A stretch of 64,000 nucleotides of DNA from Alphaproteobacteria bacterium (GCA_019245415.1 JAFARO010000004.1:806001-870000), one strand, 5' to 3'. Counted from the first letter of the stretch, positions 27,564 to 37,673 are shown. Notes: a model not told the origin generated them from the sequence alone. Numbers and translations are program-made.

Positions 27564-27655
27564 GTCGTCATTGCCCGCCTTGTGCGGGCGACCAAATTTC
27601 TTGCTCTTCGAAAAGCAAATTGGGTCGCCCGGACGCTTCGCGCCGGGCGACGACG
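27564..27655. repeat. Palindromic repeat family A, copy 1
   Basis: The element begins GTCGTCATTGCCCG and ends CGGGCGACGAC; its two halves are inverted copies, and each half is itself a hairpin (GCCCG...CGGGC). The inner part carries GGGCGACCAAATTT and its near-inverse AAATTGGGTCGCCC. A second copy with the same plan is at 52851-52933. It fills the gap between two convergent genes. Confidence 0.85.
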
Positions 27656-27661
27656 GTTTAT

Positions 27662-28696
27662 TTAATGAACCCCCTCGAACCCCTCGAGCACATTGACCGC
27701 ATTCACGCCCAGCATCTCGACGTTATAGCCGCCTTCGAACACGAACAGCGTCGGCAGCTCGAGCGCGGCGATCGCCTCGCCCATGCGCAGATAGTCGTCG
27801 CTCTTGAGGCGGAAGCGCGCGATCGGATCGTCGATATACGTGTCGAGACCCAAGGAGACGAGCAGCACATCCGGCGCGAACGCGCGGAGCCGCGCCGTAG
27901 CTTCACCCAGCGCGGCGCTGTAGCGCGCCCAATCCGTTCCGGCAGGCAGCGGCAGGTTCAGATTGAATCCCTCGCCCTTGCCCAGACCGCGCTCGTCGGC
28001 AAAGCCCAGAAAATGGGGAAAGGCGTAATTCGGATCGGCATGGAGGGAACAGAACAACACGTCGTCGCGGCCGTAGAAGATCGTCTGCGTGCCGTTGCCA
28101 TGGTGATAATCGACGTCGAGGATCGCGGGCTTCAGCCCGGCGTCGCGCAGATACTGCGCCGCGATGGCGATGTTGTTGAGGTAGCAGAAGCCGCCGAACA
28201 CGTCGCCGGCGGCGTGATGACCCGGCGGCCGGGTGAGCGCAAACGCGCTGCGCTCACCGGCGCGGATCGCTTCCGCGGCGCTCAGCGCCACATTGGCCGC
28301 GGCGCGTGCGGCCTGCCAAGTGCCTTTCATGATCGGCGTCCCGGCGTCGAAGGCGAAGGTGCCCAGGCGCGACTCGATGTCGGGCGCGCGGCGCGCGCTC
28401 AGTCCGGGCGCCGGCCAGCGCGACGGCAATGCGGATTGCGCCTTGGAGCCGTACGCTGCCTGCCAGGCCTCGAACGCCTCGCCCAGAAATCCGACCAGCT
28501 CCGCGTCGTGCACGCGCAGGACCGCTTCGTTGTCGAATTCCGCGGGAGCGGCGATCTCGCCCAGCTTGCGCTCCACAATGCGCGCGCGCACCGCCTCGGC
28601 ACGCTCGGGTATTTCCACTGCGGGCGTCAGCCGGCCAGCCTCGAACTCCTCGGCCGGAACGTGCGCCAGATGCGCCGGAGAGTAGAACGTCTTCAT
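27662..28696 (-). CDS. Histone deacetylase-family/acetylpolyamine amidohydrolase
   Basis: The 344-aa protein shows the class II HDAC/acetylpolyamine amidohydrolase signatures: RPPGHHAAGD with the catalytic His pair, ILDVDYHHGNGTQ with zinc-binding Asp and His, SLHADPNYAFPHFLG, LLVSLGLDTYIDDP with the second zinc Asp, and EGGYN near the end. Such bacterial enzymes remove acetyl groups from polyamines or other amines. It lies directly behind the transporter gene (its ATG touches the transporter stop), so the pair may handle one metabolite. Confidence 0.92.
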   Translation of the reverse strand: MKTFYSPAHLAHVPAEEFEAGRLTPAVEIPERAEAVRARIVERKLGEIAAPAEFDNEAVLRVHDAELVGFLGEAFEAWQAAYGSKAQSALPSRWPAPGLSARRAPDIESRLGTFAFDAGTPIMKGTWQAARAAANVALSAAEAIRAGERSAFALTRPPGHHAAGDVFGGFCYLNNIAIAAQYLRDAGLKPAILDVDYHHGNGTQTIFYGRDDVLFCSLHADPNYAFPHFLGFADERGLGKGEGFNLNLPLPAGTDWARYSAALGEATARLRAFAPDVLLVSLGLDTYIDDPIARFRLKSDDYLRMGEAIAALELPTLFVFEGGYNVEMLGVNAVNVLEGFEGVH

Positions 28697-29557
28697 TTAT
28701 CCAGCTTGGAGCAACACGGCGCCCGCCGCAATCGCTGCGGCGGCGAGCCAGCGGCGCGGCGTCATGTGCTCGCCGAGGAACGTCGATGCCAGCGCGGTGC
28801 CGAACAAGACGCTGGTTTCGCGCAGCGCGGCGAGCTGCGCCGTCGCGCCGTAGCGAAAGGCGAGCATCGCCGATCCGTAAGTGACGATGGACAGCGCTGC
28901 GGTCAGCGCCCCGAGCTTCCATTGCTGCCGTGCGGCGATCACCACGGCGCGGCCGCGGATGCCCGGCGCGGTGATCAGCACGCTCGCGCCGTGCACGACG
29001 AAGAACCACAGCACATAGGTCATCGGCTCGGGCACCGAGCGGACACCCGAGGCGTCGATCAGGGTGTAGCAGCCGATGGCCAGTCCGGTGCCCAGCGCGT
29101 AGAACAAGCCTGCGCGCGCGCCGAGACTGGCCCGGTGCGAGATGCCGATGGCGATGACGCCGCCGCAGACCGCGACGATACCGAGCAGCTGGAGCGGCGG
29201 CGGATGCTCCCGCAGCAGCAGGATCGAGCCCAGCGCCGTGAACAGCGGCCCGCTGCCGCGCGCGATCGGGTAGACCATGGAAAAGGCCGCACTCTCATAG
29301 GAGCGCACCAGCAGCAGCTCGTAGACGGCGTGCACCAGCCCTGTCGCGAGCAGGAACCACAAGGCCGGTCCCTGCGGCAGCGGCAGGAAAGGCAGGACTG
29401 GCGCCACGATCAGCGCCGAGAACACGCCGATCAGCAGGCGCATGGCGTATTTGTCCCGCGCCCGCTTGGTCAGGATGTTCACCGCCGCGTGCACGGCGGC
29501 CGACAGCAGGATCAGGGCGAGGGCGAAGGGCATCGGCGCAACGGGCAGGGCGCTCAA
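28697..29557 (-). CDS. EamA/DMT-family transporter
   Basis: The 286-aa protein has about ten membrane segments in two halves, with the EamA repeat signature (YELLLVRSYESAAFSMVYPI followed by GSGPLF, and in the second half LRETSVLFGTALASTFLGE). It is not closely similar to the DMT protein at 4311. The stop is immediately followed by the deacetylase ATG on the same strand, so both are expected from one transcript. Uptake or export of an acetylated amine is a reasonable guess. Confidence 0.88.
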   Translation of the reverse strand: MSALPVAPMPFALALILLSAAVHAAVNILTKRARDKYAMRLLIGVFSALIVAPVLPFLPLPQGPALWFLLATGLVHAVYELLLVRSYESAAFSMVYPIARGSGPLFTALGSILLLREHPPPLQLLGIVAVCGGVIAIGISHRASLGARAGLFYALGTGLAIGCYTLIDASGVRSVPEPMTYVLWFFVVHGASVLITAPGIRGRAVVIAARQQWKLGALTAALSIVTYGSAMLAFRYGATAQLAALRETSVLFGTALASTFLGEHMTPRRWLAAAAIAAGAVLLQAG

Positions 29558-29607
29558 TCGTTATGATTTTCGAGAGCCGCTCACAAGCGCTCAAGGAAGG
29601 ATTGCCG

Positions 29608-29805
29608 ATGGCCGAAAACAGGAAACCCGATCTCAGAGACCAGGTGCGAGGCCGCGAGGACATCGCATCGGAGCAGCAGCCTCCGCATATGGTGACGCAG
29701 GAGCAGCTTCGCCGCGAACAGGATGCCCGCGTCTCGACCGATCCCCAACTCGTCACGCCGGAACCGGGCAAGAACGTTCCCGAAGGCCAGAACGTAAAGG
29801 GCTAG
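29608..29805 (+). CDS. Small hydrophilic hypothetical protein
   Basis: The ATG at 29608 has an AAGGA seven bases upstream. The 65-aa product is highly charged and Gln/Pro-rich (NRKPDLRDQVRGREDIASEQ) with no hydrophobic core, and is likely disordered. It is divergent from the transporter gene; the next gene starts 43 bases after its stop. The function is unknown, and expression is not certain. Confidence 0.55.
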   Translation: MAENRKPDLRDQVRGREDIASEQQPPHMVTQEQLRREQDARVSTDPQLVTPEPGKNVPEGQNVKG

Positions 29806-29848
29806 ATTCTCCCTTTCGCCCCGCGCAGACTGCGCGCGGAGGCGAACC

Positions 29849-30976
29849 GTGCTCAACGAGAATCTGATCGGCGTTCCCGGCGGACGCTGGAAGCTGCAGA
29901 CGCCGGCGCTCGTCATCGACATCGAGGCGCTGGAACGCAACATCGCGGTGATGGCCGCGCATGCCGAGCGCCGGCGCGTCGCGCTCAGGCCCCATGCCAA
30001 GACGCACAAGAGCGCCGAGATCGCACGGCGGCAGATCTCGGCCGGTGCGCTCGGCATCTGCTGCGCCAAGCTCGGCGAGGCCGAAGCGCTGGCGGCGGCC
30101 GGCATCGACTCCATTCTGCTGACGTCGCCGGTCGTGACCGAGGCCGGCATCGCCCGCCTGCTGGCGCTCAACGCGAAGATCGGCGCGCTGGCTGCGGTAT
30201 GCGACGACGAGGCCATCGCCGCGCATCTCGATGCCGCGGCGGCGCGGAGCGGCAAGACGCTCAGCGTCGTCGTCGACATCGATCCGGGGATGGGCCGCAC
30301 CGGAATCCGTCCGGACCGCGCGCCGCCATTGGTGGAGCGCATCGCGTCGTCGCCCAACCTGCGCTTCGCCGGCCTGCAATGCTATGCCGGCCAGGTGCAG
30401 CACATGGAATCGCCGAACGAGCGGCGCGACGCCTCCCTCTCGGCGCTCAAGGAGCTCGCGGGCCTGCGCGACCTGCTGAAGGCGAAGGGGCAGGACGTGC
30501 CCATGCTCAGCGGCGGCGGTACCGGCACCTTCGACATCGATCCCGATGCGGCAGTGCTGAGCGAGCTGCAGGTCGGCTCCTATGTCTTCATGGATCGTCA
30601 GTACAATGACGTTTGGACCAAGCCCGGCAGCCGCCCGCCCTTCGAGACCGCGCTGTTCGTGCAGACCACCGTGATCAGCGCCAACCGCAGCGGCCTCGTC
30701 ACCACCGATGCCGGCCTCAAGGCCTTCGCCACCGACGACGGCGTTCCCGTGATCGCGCATGGTGCGCCGGCGGGGGCGTCCTATTTCTTCTTCGGCGACG
30801 AACAGGGCGGGGTGATCTACAGCGAGGAGCACGGCAAGCTCAAACGCGGCGACGCGATCGCCTGCGTCGTTCCGCATTGCGATCCGACCGTCAATCTCTA
30901 CGATATCTATCATGTCGTGCGAGGCGACACGCTGGAAGCCATCTGGCCGGTCGATGGGCGCGGGCGCAGCGCGTAA
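29849..30976 (+). CDS. DSD1-family PLP enzyme (D-threonine aldolase/D-serine dehydratase-like)
   Basis: The 375-aa protein (GTG start with GGAG upstream) has the fold-type III N-terminal barrel: TPALVIDIEALERNIAVM, then RPHAKTHKS where the Lys binds PLP, and VVVDIDPGMGRTGIRP. The C-terminal domain has the metal site of the DSD1 group near HGAPAGASYFFFGDEQGG and VPHCDPTVNLYD (His and Cys ligating zinc or manganese). These enzymes split D-3-hydroxyamino acids or dehydrate D-serine. The exact substrate cannot be given. Confidence 0.87.
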   Translation: MLNENLIGVPGGRWKLQTPALVIDIEALERNIAVMAAHAERRRVALRPHAKTHKSAEIARRQISAGALGICCAKLGEAEALAAAGIDSILLTSPVVTEAGIARLLALNAKIGALAAVCDDEAIAAHLDAAAARSGKTLSVVVDIDPGMGRTGIRPDRAPPLVERIASSPNLRFAGLQCYAGQVQHMESPNERRDASLSALKELAGLRDLLKAKGQDVPMLSGGGTGTFDIDPDAAVLSELQVGSYVFMDRQYNDVWTKPGSRPPFETALFVQTTVISANRSGLVTTDAGLKAFATDDGVPVIAHGAPAGASYFFFGDEQGGVIYSEEHGKLKRGDAIACVVPHCDPTVNLYDIYHVVRGDTLEAIWPVDGRGRSA

Positions 30977-30985
30977 ATTCGCACT

Positions 30986-31083
30986 GTCGTCATGGCCGGG
31001 CTCGACCCGGCCATCCAGTGACATCTTCTGCGCTCGCCGACGCTCGCGCGCTGGATGGCCGCCTCGGAGGGCGGGCATGACGA
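30986..31083. repeat. Palindromic repeat family B, copy 1
   Basis: The element runs from GTCGTCATGGCCGGG with inner CCCGGCCATCCAG to CTGGATGGCCGCC and GGCGGGCATGACGA. The two halves are inverted and each half forms its own hairpin. The central part, GCGCTCGCCGACGCTCGCGCGCTGG-like, is shared with the copy at 47231-47328 (quoted here only in part: GCTCGCGCGCTGGATGGCCG). Confidence 0.85.
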
Positions 31084-31182
31084 TGTCCAAACCTAACAGA
31101 ACCGTTCATGCAGGGTTCAGCCGCTGGCGAAGATACTCGCCCGCGTGGATGGGCTGGAAGACCCATGATGGAGCGGAAGATC

Positions 31183-31725
31183 ATGAAAAGAATCACGAAA
31201 TTGGCGCTCGGCGCCGCGATGCTTGCCAGCGCGGCGGTCGGGCTCGGCACGCCGGCCTCCGCCGGCGTTTCGGTCGGCATCGGGATCGGCATCCCGGGAC
31301 CCTACTATTACGGTCCGGCCTATGCCTGCGACCCCTATGACGACTATTACGACGCCTATGGCTGCGGCGCCTACTACACCGGCCCGGTCTTCATCGACGG
31401 CGTGTGGTTCAACGGACCGCTGCGCTGGCGCTGGTGGGGCGGACGGCGTGAGTTCTGGTGGCATGGCGGCTGGCATGTCGGCTCGGGCTGGCGTGAGGGC
31501 GGCTTCCACGGCCGCGGCTTCAATCCCGGCTTCCACGGCCATTTCGGCCCAAACCCTGGCTTCCATGGCGGATTCGCCGGACACCCCGGCTTCCGGGACG
31601 GTTTCGGCGGCCATCCTGGCTTCCGTGACGGCGGACCGCGTTTCGAGGGCCGTCCCGGCGGCGGCATGGGTCACCCCGGCGGCGGCGACCGCGGCGGCGG
31701 ATCGCATCCCGGCCATGGCCGCTGA
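31183..31725 (+). CDS. Aromatic/Gly-rich secreted protein, first of a paralogous pair
   Basis: The ATG at 31183 gives a signal peptide (cleavage after ASA, about residue 26). The 180-aa product then has a short domain rich in Tyr, Trp and Gly with YYTGPVFIDGVWFNGPLRWR and WWHGGWHVGSGW, followed by degenerate repeats of PGFHGxFG and HPGFRDG and a Gly-rich tail. The first domain is clearly related to that of the next gene (GPVFxxGxWFxGP). It is probably a periplasmic or surface protein; function unknown. Confidence 0.68.
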   Translation: MKRITKLALGAAMLASAAVGLGTPASAGVSVGIGIGIPGPYYYGPAYACDPYDDYYDAYGCGAYYTGPVFIDGVWFNGPLRWRWWGGRREFWWHGGWHVGSGWREGGFHGRGFNPGFHGHFGPNPGFHGGFAGHPGFRDGFGGHPGFRDGGPRFEGRPGGGMGHPGGGDRGGGSHPGHGR

Positions 31726-31755
31726 TCGTATCGGCTGAGCCGTCAGGCTCGGCAT

Positions 31756-31789
31756 CTCCGGCGCGGGCGGGAACCCGTCCGCGCCGGAG
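31756..31789. terminator. Long GC hairpin after the first paralogue
   Basis: CTCCGGCGCGG at 31756-31766 pairs perfectly with CCGCGCCGGAG at 31779-31789, and the inner bases extend the stem to about 16 pairs. No U-tract follows, so it may terminate only partly or stabilise the mRNA. Confidence 0.55.
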
Positions 31790-31905
31790 TCTGGGTGAAC
31801 CTATCCTTAACAAGTGTTTTATCGTCGTGGACGGGCTAAGCTCGGCGGCGATTGATACCGACTTGGCTTTCGTTTTCTCACGCATCCCCTAAAGGAGGAT
31901 TGTTC

Positions 31906-32811
31906 ATGAAATCGGTTCTGAAAGCGGCCGCGGCGGCCGCGGTGTTCTCGGCATTCGCCGCTTCGGTGCCGGCCCAGGCGGGCGTCGACATCGGCATTTC
32001 CTTCGGCATTCCGGTCGTTCCCGGAGCGGTGGGCATCGACTACGACAGCGGCGGCTATTGCGACGACTATGGCTGCCCGGATGCCTATTGGGACATGCCG
32101 GTGTATTACGGCCCGGTCTTCTGGAACGGCATGTGGTTCCAGGGTCCGGTCTACTATCGCGAATACGGCGGCGAGCGCTGGTATTGGATCCGGGGCGGCT
32201 GGCGGCGCGACGAGTGGCGCGGCCCGCATCCGCGCTGGTGGCGCGGCGACTACCGCTACGGCCCGGCGCTCGGCTACAGCTTCTATCTCGGCCATGGCTT
32301 CCGCCACGATCACGACCGCTACTGGCGTGGCAATGAGTGGCGTCCGGGCCGCGACTGGGACCGCGACCGTGCCCGCGGCTGGGACCGCGACCATCCCGAT
32401 TGGGCACGTCACGACATGGATCGCGACCACCGTGACATGGACCGCGACCGCCGCGAAATGGACCGCGACCGCAGGGACGATGCGCGTGATCGTGACAACG
32501 ATCGGCGCGACTACGATCGCCGCGACAACGATCGCGACCACCGCTCCGGCGGCGGTATGATGGGCGGCGGCGGCATGATGGGCAGCGGCAGCCACGGCTC
32601 CGGCAACTCCGGCCAGGGCGGCAACAGCGGTCATGGCTCCGGCAATGGCGGCTCCGGCGGCATGATGGGCGGCAGCGGCCACGGCTCGGGCAACTCCGGC
32701 CAGGGCGGCAGCAGCGGTCATGGTTCAGGCAGTGGCTCCGGCAACGGCGGCCAAGGCAGCGGGAAAGGCCACGACAAGAACGACAAGGGCAACGACGGCC
32801 CCGGCCACTAA
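31906..32811 (+). CDS. Aromatic-rich secreted protein with Asp/Arg and Gly/Ser repeats
   Basis: AAAGGAGG sits at ideal distance before ATG 31906. The 301-aa product has a signal peptide (to about residue 25), the same N-terminal domain as its neighbour (VYYGPVFWNGMWFQGP, RWYWIRGGWRRDEW), then a tract of repeated MDRDxRD/DRRDNDRD units (about residues 155-215) and a tail with a roughly 30-residue Gly/Ser/His/Met block present twice (GSGNSGQGG...). The charged tract could bind metal or form a coacervating, disordered tail. Repeats in DNA suggest slippage-driven length change. Function unknown. Confidence 0.7.
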   Translation: MKSVLKAAAAAAVFSAFAASVPAQAGVDIGISFGIPVVPGAVGIDYDSGGYCDDYGCPDAYWDMPVYYGPVFWNGMWFQGPVYYREYGGERWYWIRGGWRRDEWRGPHPRWWRGDYRYGPALGYSFYLGHGFRHDHDRYWRGNEWRPGRDWDRDRARGWDRDHPDWARHDMDRDHRDMDRDRREMDRDRRDDARDRDNDRRDYDRRDNDRDHRSGGGMMGGGGMMGSGSHGSGNSGQGGNSGHGSGNGGSGGMMGGSGHGSGNSGQGGSSGHGSGSGSGNGGQGSGKGHDKNDKGNDGPGH

Positions 32812-32832
32812 GCCTGTTTGAGGGGATGCGAG

Positions 32833-32870
32833 CGGCCCCGGCGCGCAATCGCCGGGGCCGTTTCGTTTTT
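32833..32870 (+). terminator. Rho-independent terminator
   Basis: CGGCCCCGGCG (32833-32843) and CGCCGGGGCCG (32850-32860) form a perfect 11-bp stem with a 6-base loop, followed by TTTCGTTTTT. It ends the transcript of the repeat-rich secreted protein. Confidence 0.92.
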
Positions 32871-32916
32871 GCATGCGTGGCTGATACCGTTTCGGCGCAA
32901 AAGCGAGTGTCTGCGC

Positions 32917-34239
<1,323 letters not shown>

Positions 34240-34345
34240 TTATTGCACCGCAGCACTTGCGGCAATGTTGTTGCGTCGGGGCAGCCTTCCTTTGGCAGGG
34301 TAAATGCGCTAATCCGCGCGCTTCATCTGGCCCATGAGGACCACC

Positions 34346-35464
34346 ATGCGCATCGGCGTGCCGAAGGAAATCAAGAACCACGAATACCGCGTCGGCATGA
34401 CGCCCGCCGCCGTGCGCGAGCTGACCTCGCGCGGACACGAAGTCTTCGTGGAGACGAAGGCCGGCGACGGCATTGGCCTGCACGACGAGGCCTACACCCG
34501 CGTAGGCGCCAAGATCCTCAGCACCGCTGACGAAGTCTTCGCCGGCGCCGACATGATCGTGAAGGTCAAGGAGCCGCAGCCGGTCGAGATCAAGCGGCTG
34601 CGCCCGGGCCAGACCTTGTTCACCTATCTCCACCTCGCGCCCGATCCGGAGCAGACCAAGGGCCTGATCGATTCCGGCGCGGTCTGCATCGCCTATGAGA
34701 CCGTGACCGACGACCGCGGCGGGCTGCCGCTGCTCGCGCCGATGAGCGAGGTCGCAGGCCGCATGTCGATCCAGGCCGGCGCGCATAGCCTCGAGAAGGC
34801 GCAGGGCGGGCGCGGCATGCTCTTGGGCGGCGTGCCCGGCGTACCGGCGGCGAAGGTCGTGGTGCTCGGCGGCGGCGTGGTCGGCACCAACGCCGCGCGC
34901 ATGGCGATGGGACTCGAGGCGCATGTTACCATCCTCGACGTGTCGCTGCGCCGTCTCAACGAGCTCGACCTGCAGTTCGGCGCCATGCTGAACACGATCT
35001 ATTCGACCATCGACTCGATCGAGGAGCACGTCACGTCCGCCGACCTCGTCATTGGCGGCGTGCTCTTGCCGGGAGCGGCCGCGCCGAAGCTGATCACGCG
35101 CAAGATCGTGAGCCAGATGAAGAAGGGTTCGGTTCTCGTCGACGTCGCCATCGACCAGGGCGGCTGCGCCGAAACCAGCCACGCCACCACCCATGCCGAT
35201 CCGACCTACATGGTCGACGGCGTGGTGCATTACGCCGTCGCCAACATGCCGGGCGCGGTGGCGCGCACCTCGACCTTCGCGCTCAACAACGCCACCATGC
35301 CGTTCACCATCCAGCTCGCGCAGAAAGGCGCCGAGCAGGCGATGAAGGACAACCCCCATCTGCGCGCGGGCCTCAACGTCTACAAGGGCACGCTGACCTA
35401 TCAGGCCGTCGCGGACGCACAGGGCCTCGCCTTCAAGAGCGCGGAAGCGGTGCTGGGGATGTAG
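34346..35464 (+). CDS. ald: Alanine dehydrogenase
   Basis: The NAD-dependent enzyme interconverts L-alanine and pyruvate plus ammonia. The 372-aa product starts at ATG 34346 (AGGA six bases upstream), giving the usual family start [20 protein letters not shown]; an ATG at 34334 adds four residues. The Rossmann motif [16 protein letters not shown] (about residue 168), catalytic Lys in [13 protein letters not shown] context and His in FTYLHLAPD are all present. Upstream is the omega-aminotransferase, an economical partner for regenerating pyruvate. Confidence 0.96.
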   Translation: MRIGVPKEIKNHEYRVGMTPAAVRELTSRGHEVFVETKAGDGIGLHDEAYTRVGAKILSTADEVFAGADMIVKVKEPQPVEIKRLRPGQTLFTYLHLAPDPEQTKGLIDSGAVCIAYETVTDDRGGLPLLAPMSEVAGRMSIQAGAHSLEKAQGGRGMLLGGVPGVPAAKVVVLGGGVVGTNAARMAMGLEAHVTILDVSLRRLNELDLQFGAMLNTIYSTIDSIEEHVTSADLVIGGVLLPGAAAPKLITRKIVSQMKKGSVLVDVAIDQGGCAETSHATTHADPTYMVDGVVHYAVANMPGAVARTSTFALNNATMPFTIQLAQKGAEQAMKDNPHLRAGLNVYKGTLTYQAVADAQGLAFKSAEAVLGM

Positions 35465-35815
35465 TCACGGCGCCAGCGCCCGCAGCTCCTTCGTCCGCGC
35501 CTGCGTGCGCTCGGCGAGGCAGCCGTAGAACACCGTCGGATAGATGCCGCCGCCGACGTTCTGCGCCGCTTCGCGCTTGCAGGCGATGTCGCGCGCGGTG
35601 ATCCAGTGCCGCTCTTCCTCGCGCAGCCGGGCGCGCGTTTCGTCGGGCAGCGCCTTCCAAGCCTCGTTCAGCGCTGCGTCCGCTTCCTCGTAATTGTGCT
35701 GCATGCAGAGATTGATGTCGGTCTGGACATAGACCTTGTTGCAATTCTCTTCGGCACGAAGCGGCGCCGCGAGCAGGAGCGCCGCTAGCGCGCAAAAGCC
35801 AAATGTCGGTCTCAT
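35465..35815 (-). CDS. LprI-like secreted protein (DUF1311 type)
   Basis: The ATG at 35815 overlaps the stop of the upstream SDR gene as ATGA. The 116-aa product has a signal peptide (cleavage near LRA, residue 21) and the pattern of the lysozyme-inhibitor LprI family (PF07007): [41 protein letters not shown], and a final Cys in YGCLAERTQ. Some members inhibit lysozyme; for most the role is unknown. Coupling to an SDR gene is unusual and gives no clear clue. Confidence 0.8.
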   Translation of the reverse strand: MRPTFGFCALAALLLAAPLRAEENCNKVYVQTDINLCMQHNYEEADAALNEAWKALPDETRARLREEERHWITARDIACKREAAQNVGGGIYPTVFYGCLAERTQARTKELRALAP

Positions 35816-36576
35816 ATCGTCGCGCCGCCGTCGCAGACGATGACCTGGCCCGTTGTGAAGGAGCCGGCTTTCGAAGCCAGGAACACCGCGGCCCCCGCGA
35901 TCTCGTCCGGCTCGCCGATGCGGCGCAGCGGCGCGCCTTGCGTGGACCGTTTCAGCGTCTCCGGATTCTCCCACAGCGCGCGGGCGAAGTCGGTGCGGAT
36001 CAGACCCGGCGCGATGCAATTGGCGCGGATGTTGTGCGGGCCGTATTCGACCGCGATGTTGCGCGCGAGCTGCATGTCCGCCGCCTTGGAGATGCAATAG
36101 GCGCCGAGCACTGGCGAGCCCCGCAATCCGCCGATCGAGGAGACGATGATGATCGCGCCGTCCTTGCGCCCCACCATCTCCGGCAGCACGAGCTGGGCGA
36201 GCCAGTGATTGGAGCGGATGTTGGCACCCATGATCTTGTCGAACGCCTCGTCGGGAATGCCCATCTGCGGGCCATAGTAGGGATTGAGCGCGGCGTTGCA
36301 GACCAGGACGTCGATCCGGCCCCATTTGGCGCGGGTCTTGGCGACCAGCTGCTCGAGCTGCTCCTTGTAGTTGATGTTGCAGGGGATCGGTGTCGCCACC
36401 TCGGCGCCGCGCGCCTTGTTGATGTCGGACGCGACCTTGTCGCAGGCGTCCGCTTTCCGGCTGGAAACGACGACCTTCGCCCCGTGCTCGGCGAAACGGT
36501 GGACGATGGCCTCGCCGATGCCCTTGGTCGAGCCGGTGACGAGCGCGACCTTGCCGCTCAGGTCGAACAGATTCAT
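35812..36576 (-). CDS. Short-chain dehydrogenase/reductase
   Basis: The 254-aa classical SDR has the NAD(P) motif TGSTKGIGEA (residues 15-24), the NAA-type motif in VLVCNAALNP, catalytic Ser in VSSIGG and the YCISKAA motif with Tyr and Lys. It ends with the family's VICDGG segment. An SRK sequence after the second beta strand (VVSSRKADA) suggests NADPH preference. The substrate is not predictable. Confidence 0.92.
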   Translation of the reverse strand: MNLFDLSGKVALVTGSTKGIGEAIVHRFAEHGAKVVVSSRKADACDKVASDINKARGAEVATPIPCNINYKEQLEQLVAKTRAKWGRIDVLVCNAALNPYYGPQMGIPDEAFDKIMGANIRSNHWLAQLVLPEMVGRKDGAIIIVSSIGGLRGSPVLGAYCISKAADMQLARNIAVEYGPHNIRANCIAPGLIRTDFARALWENPETLKRSTQGAPLRRIGEPDEIAGAAVFLASKAGSFTTGQVIVCDGGATI

Positions 36577-36688
36577 GAAACGGTCTCCCTCAAATGACAG
36601 TGGCCGATCATTGACCGCTGCGCCGCCGCTGGCAACTCGTTACACCTTCGCCTAAGTTTCGACACCTCCGATGGCAAGGTTTGCCGCC

Positions 36689-37333
36689 ATGCGTTCGAAA
36701 TCCATTCCCGCCTTCCTGACGCTCGCAGTGCTGCTCGGCTGCGAGAGCGAGCCGCATTACACGATGCGCCGGCCGCATTATCCCAAGCCCGCATCGCAGC
36801 CGCCGCCTCCGCCGCCCAAATCCGCGCCCGCGATCCCGCCGGCGCCGCCGGCGCCGCAGGAACCCAGCTACACCGGCAGCGCCGGGCCGCTCGCGCGCGC
36901 CGGCGTCGGCCATTACATGGACGGGCTCGAGGCCGACCTGCGCCATTACTTGCGCGGCATCGCGGTGGCGCGCCCGGGCGACGCGATCGTGCTCGATCTG
37001 CGCGACGATTGGCTGTTCGCGCGCGCCCCGCAATTGTCGCAGCGCGGCCGCGAGGCGCTGAGGACGGTGGCTGCGGCGCTGCGCCATTACGACCGCACCA
37101 CGATCTGGGTGAACAGTTACACCGATACGCGCGGCACGCCGGAGGAGAACCTGAAGACGTCGCAGCGCGACGCCGACGCGGCGGCGGCGGTCCTGCGCGG
37201 CGAAGGCATCGACGGCAAGCGAATCCTCGCCACCGGGCTCGGCCGCACGCATCTGAAGGTCGCCACCGGCACCGGCGTCGCCAATCCGCGCAACCGCCGC
37301 ATCGAGATCCGCATCATGGCGAAGCCGGATTAG
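36689..37333 (+). CDS. OmpA-domain lipoprotein
   Basis: The start ATG 36689 is chosen because it gives a compact lipoprotein signal (MRSKSIPAFLTLAVLLGC) and has AAGG upstream; ATG 36671 is also in frame. The 214-aa product has a lipobox Cys at residue 18, a Pro-rich linker, and an OmpA-like peptidoglycan-binding domain with VNSYTDTRGTPEENLKTSQR, GKRILATGLG and NPRNRRIEIRI, where the Asp and Arg bind diaminopimelate. It probably tethers the outer membrane to the wall, like Pal or YiaD. Confidence 0.88.
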   Translation: MRSKSIPAFLTLAVLLGCESEPHYTMRRPHYPKPASQPPPPPPKSAPAIPPAPPAPQEPSYTGSAGPLARAGVGHYMDGLEADLRHYLRGIAVARPGDAIVLDLRDDWLFARAPQLSQRGREALRTVAAALRHYDRTTIWVNSYTDTRGTPEENLKTSQRDADAAAAVLRGEGIDGKRILATGLGRTHLKVATGTGVANPRNRRIEIRIMAKPD

Positions 37334-37673
37334 GTTCGACCTCGAGCTTTACCGGCGAGCCGGGAAAATTGCTCCGCAATGCCCATCGTCCCCGCTGAAG
37401 CTCCAGCCTGCGCGGCGGGGAACGCCTTCGGCGCCGGTAACCGGAAAATCGTGTCAGATTCCGTGCCCAAGACCCTGGCGCAGCGACAACGGCTTGCCCT
37501 GGCGCAACAGATTGTCGAGGCGGTTGGCTCGTGGTGCTGCAAGGTTGCCGAGCCCTAGAAATGCCCCCGCACTCACGAACGAAATGAGACGAAAAATAAA
37601 AAAATCTTGATCATCATGCAATCATGGCGTAGAAGGATGGACGAACGCAGAAGAAATGGAGTCGAGGGAAGAA
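37334..37673. other. Gap before the HU-like operon, with a short open frame
   Basis: This 340-base gap ends in an AT-rich promoter region (37575-37640). At 37451-37558 a GTG-initiated frame of 35 codons (MSDSVPKTLAQRQR... ending CKVAEP) is amphipathic and plausible, but it is too short to call without homologues. Nothing else coding is seen. Confidence 0.4.
37607..37635 (+). promoter_or_regulatory. Promoter candidate for the HU-like operon
   Basis: TTGATC (37607-37612), a 17-base spacer and TAGAAG (37630-37635) lie after an A-rich run (GAAAAATAAAAAAA) that could act as an UP-like or bendable element. It is the only promoter-like pair in the 340-base gap before the operon. Confidence 0.4.

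Noticed and set aside
27545..29566. 673-codon plus-strand open frame opposite the deacetylase and transporter genes
   Set aside because: The minus-strand frames carry clear HDAC and EamA motifs; the plus frame is Gln/Arg/His-rich antisense of high-GC DNA and spans two unrelated genes.
31906..32811. Repetitive DNA suspected as CRISPR-like or minisatellite
   Set aside because: The repeats are in frame, imperfect, without unique spacers, and encode low-complexity protein.
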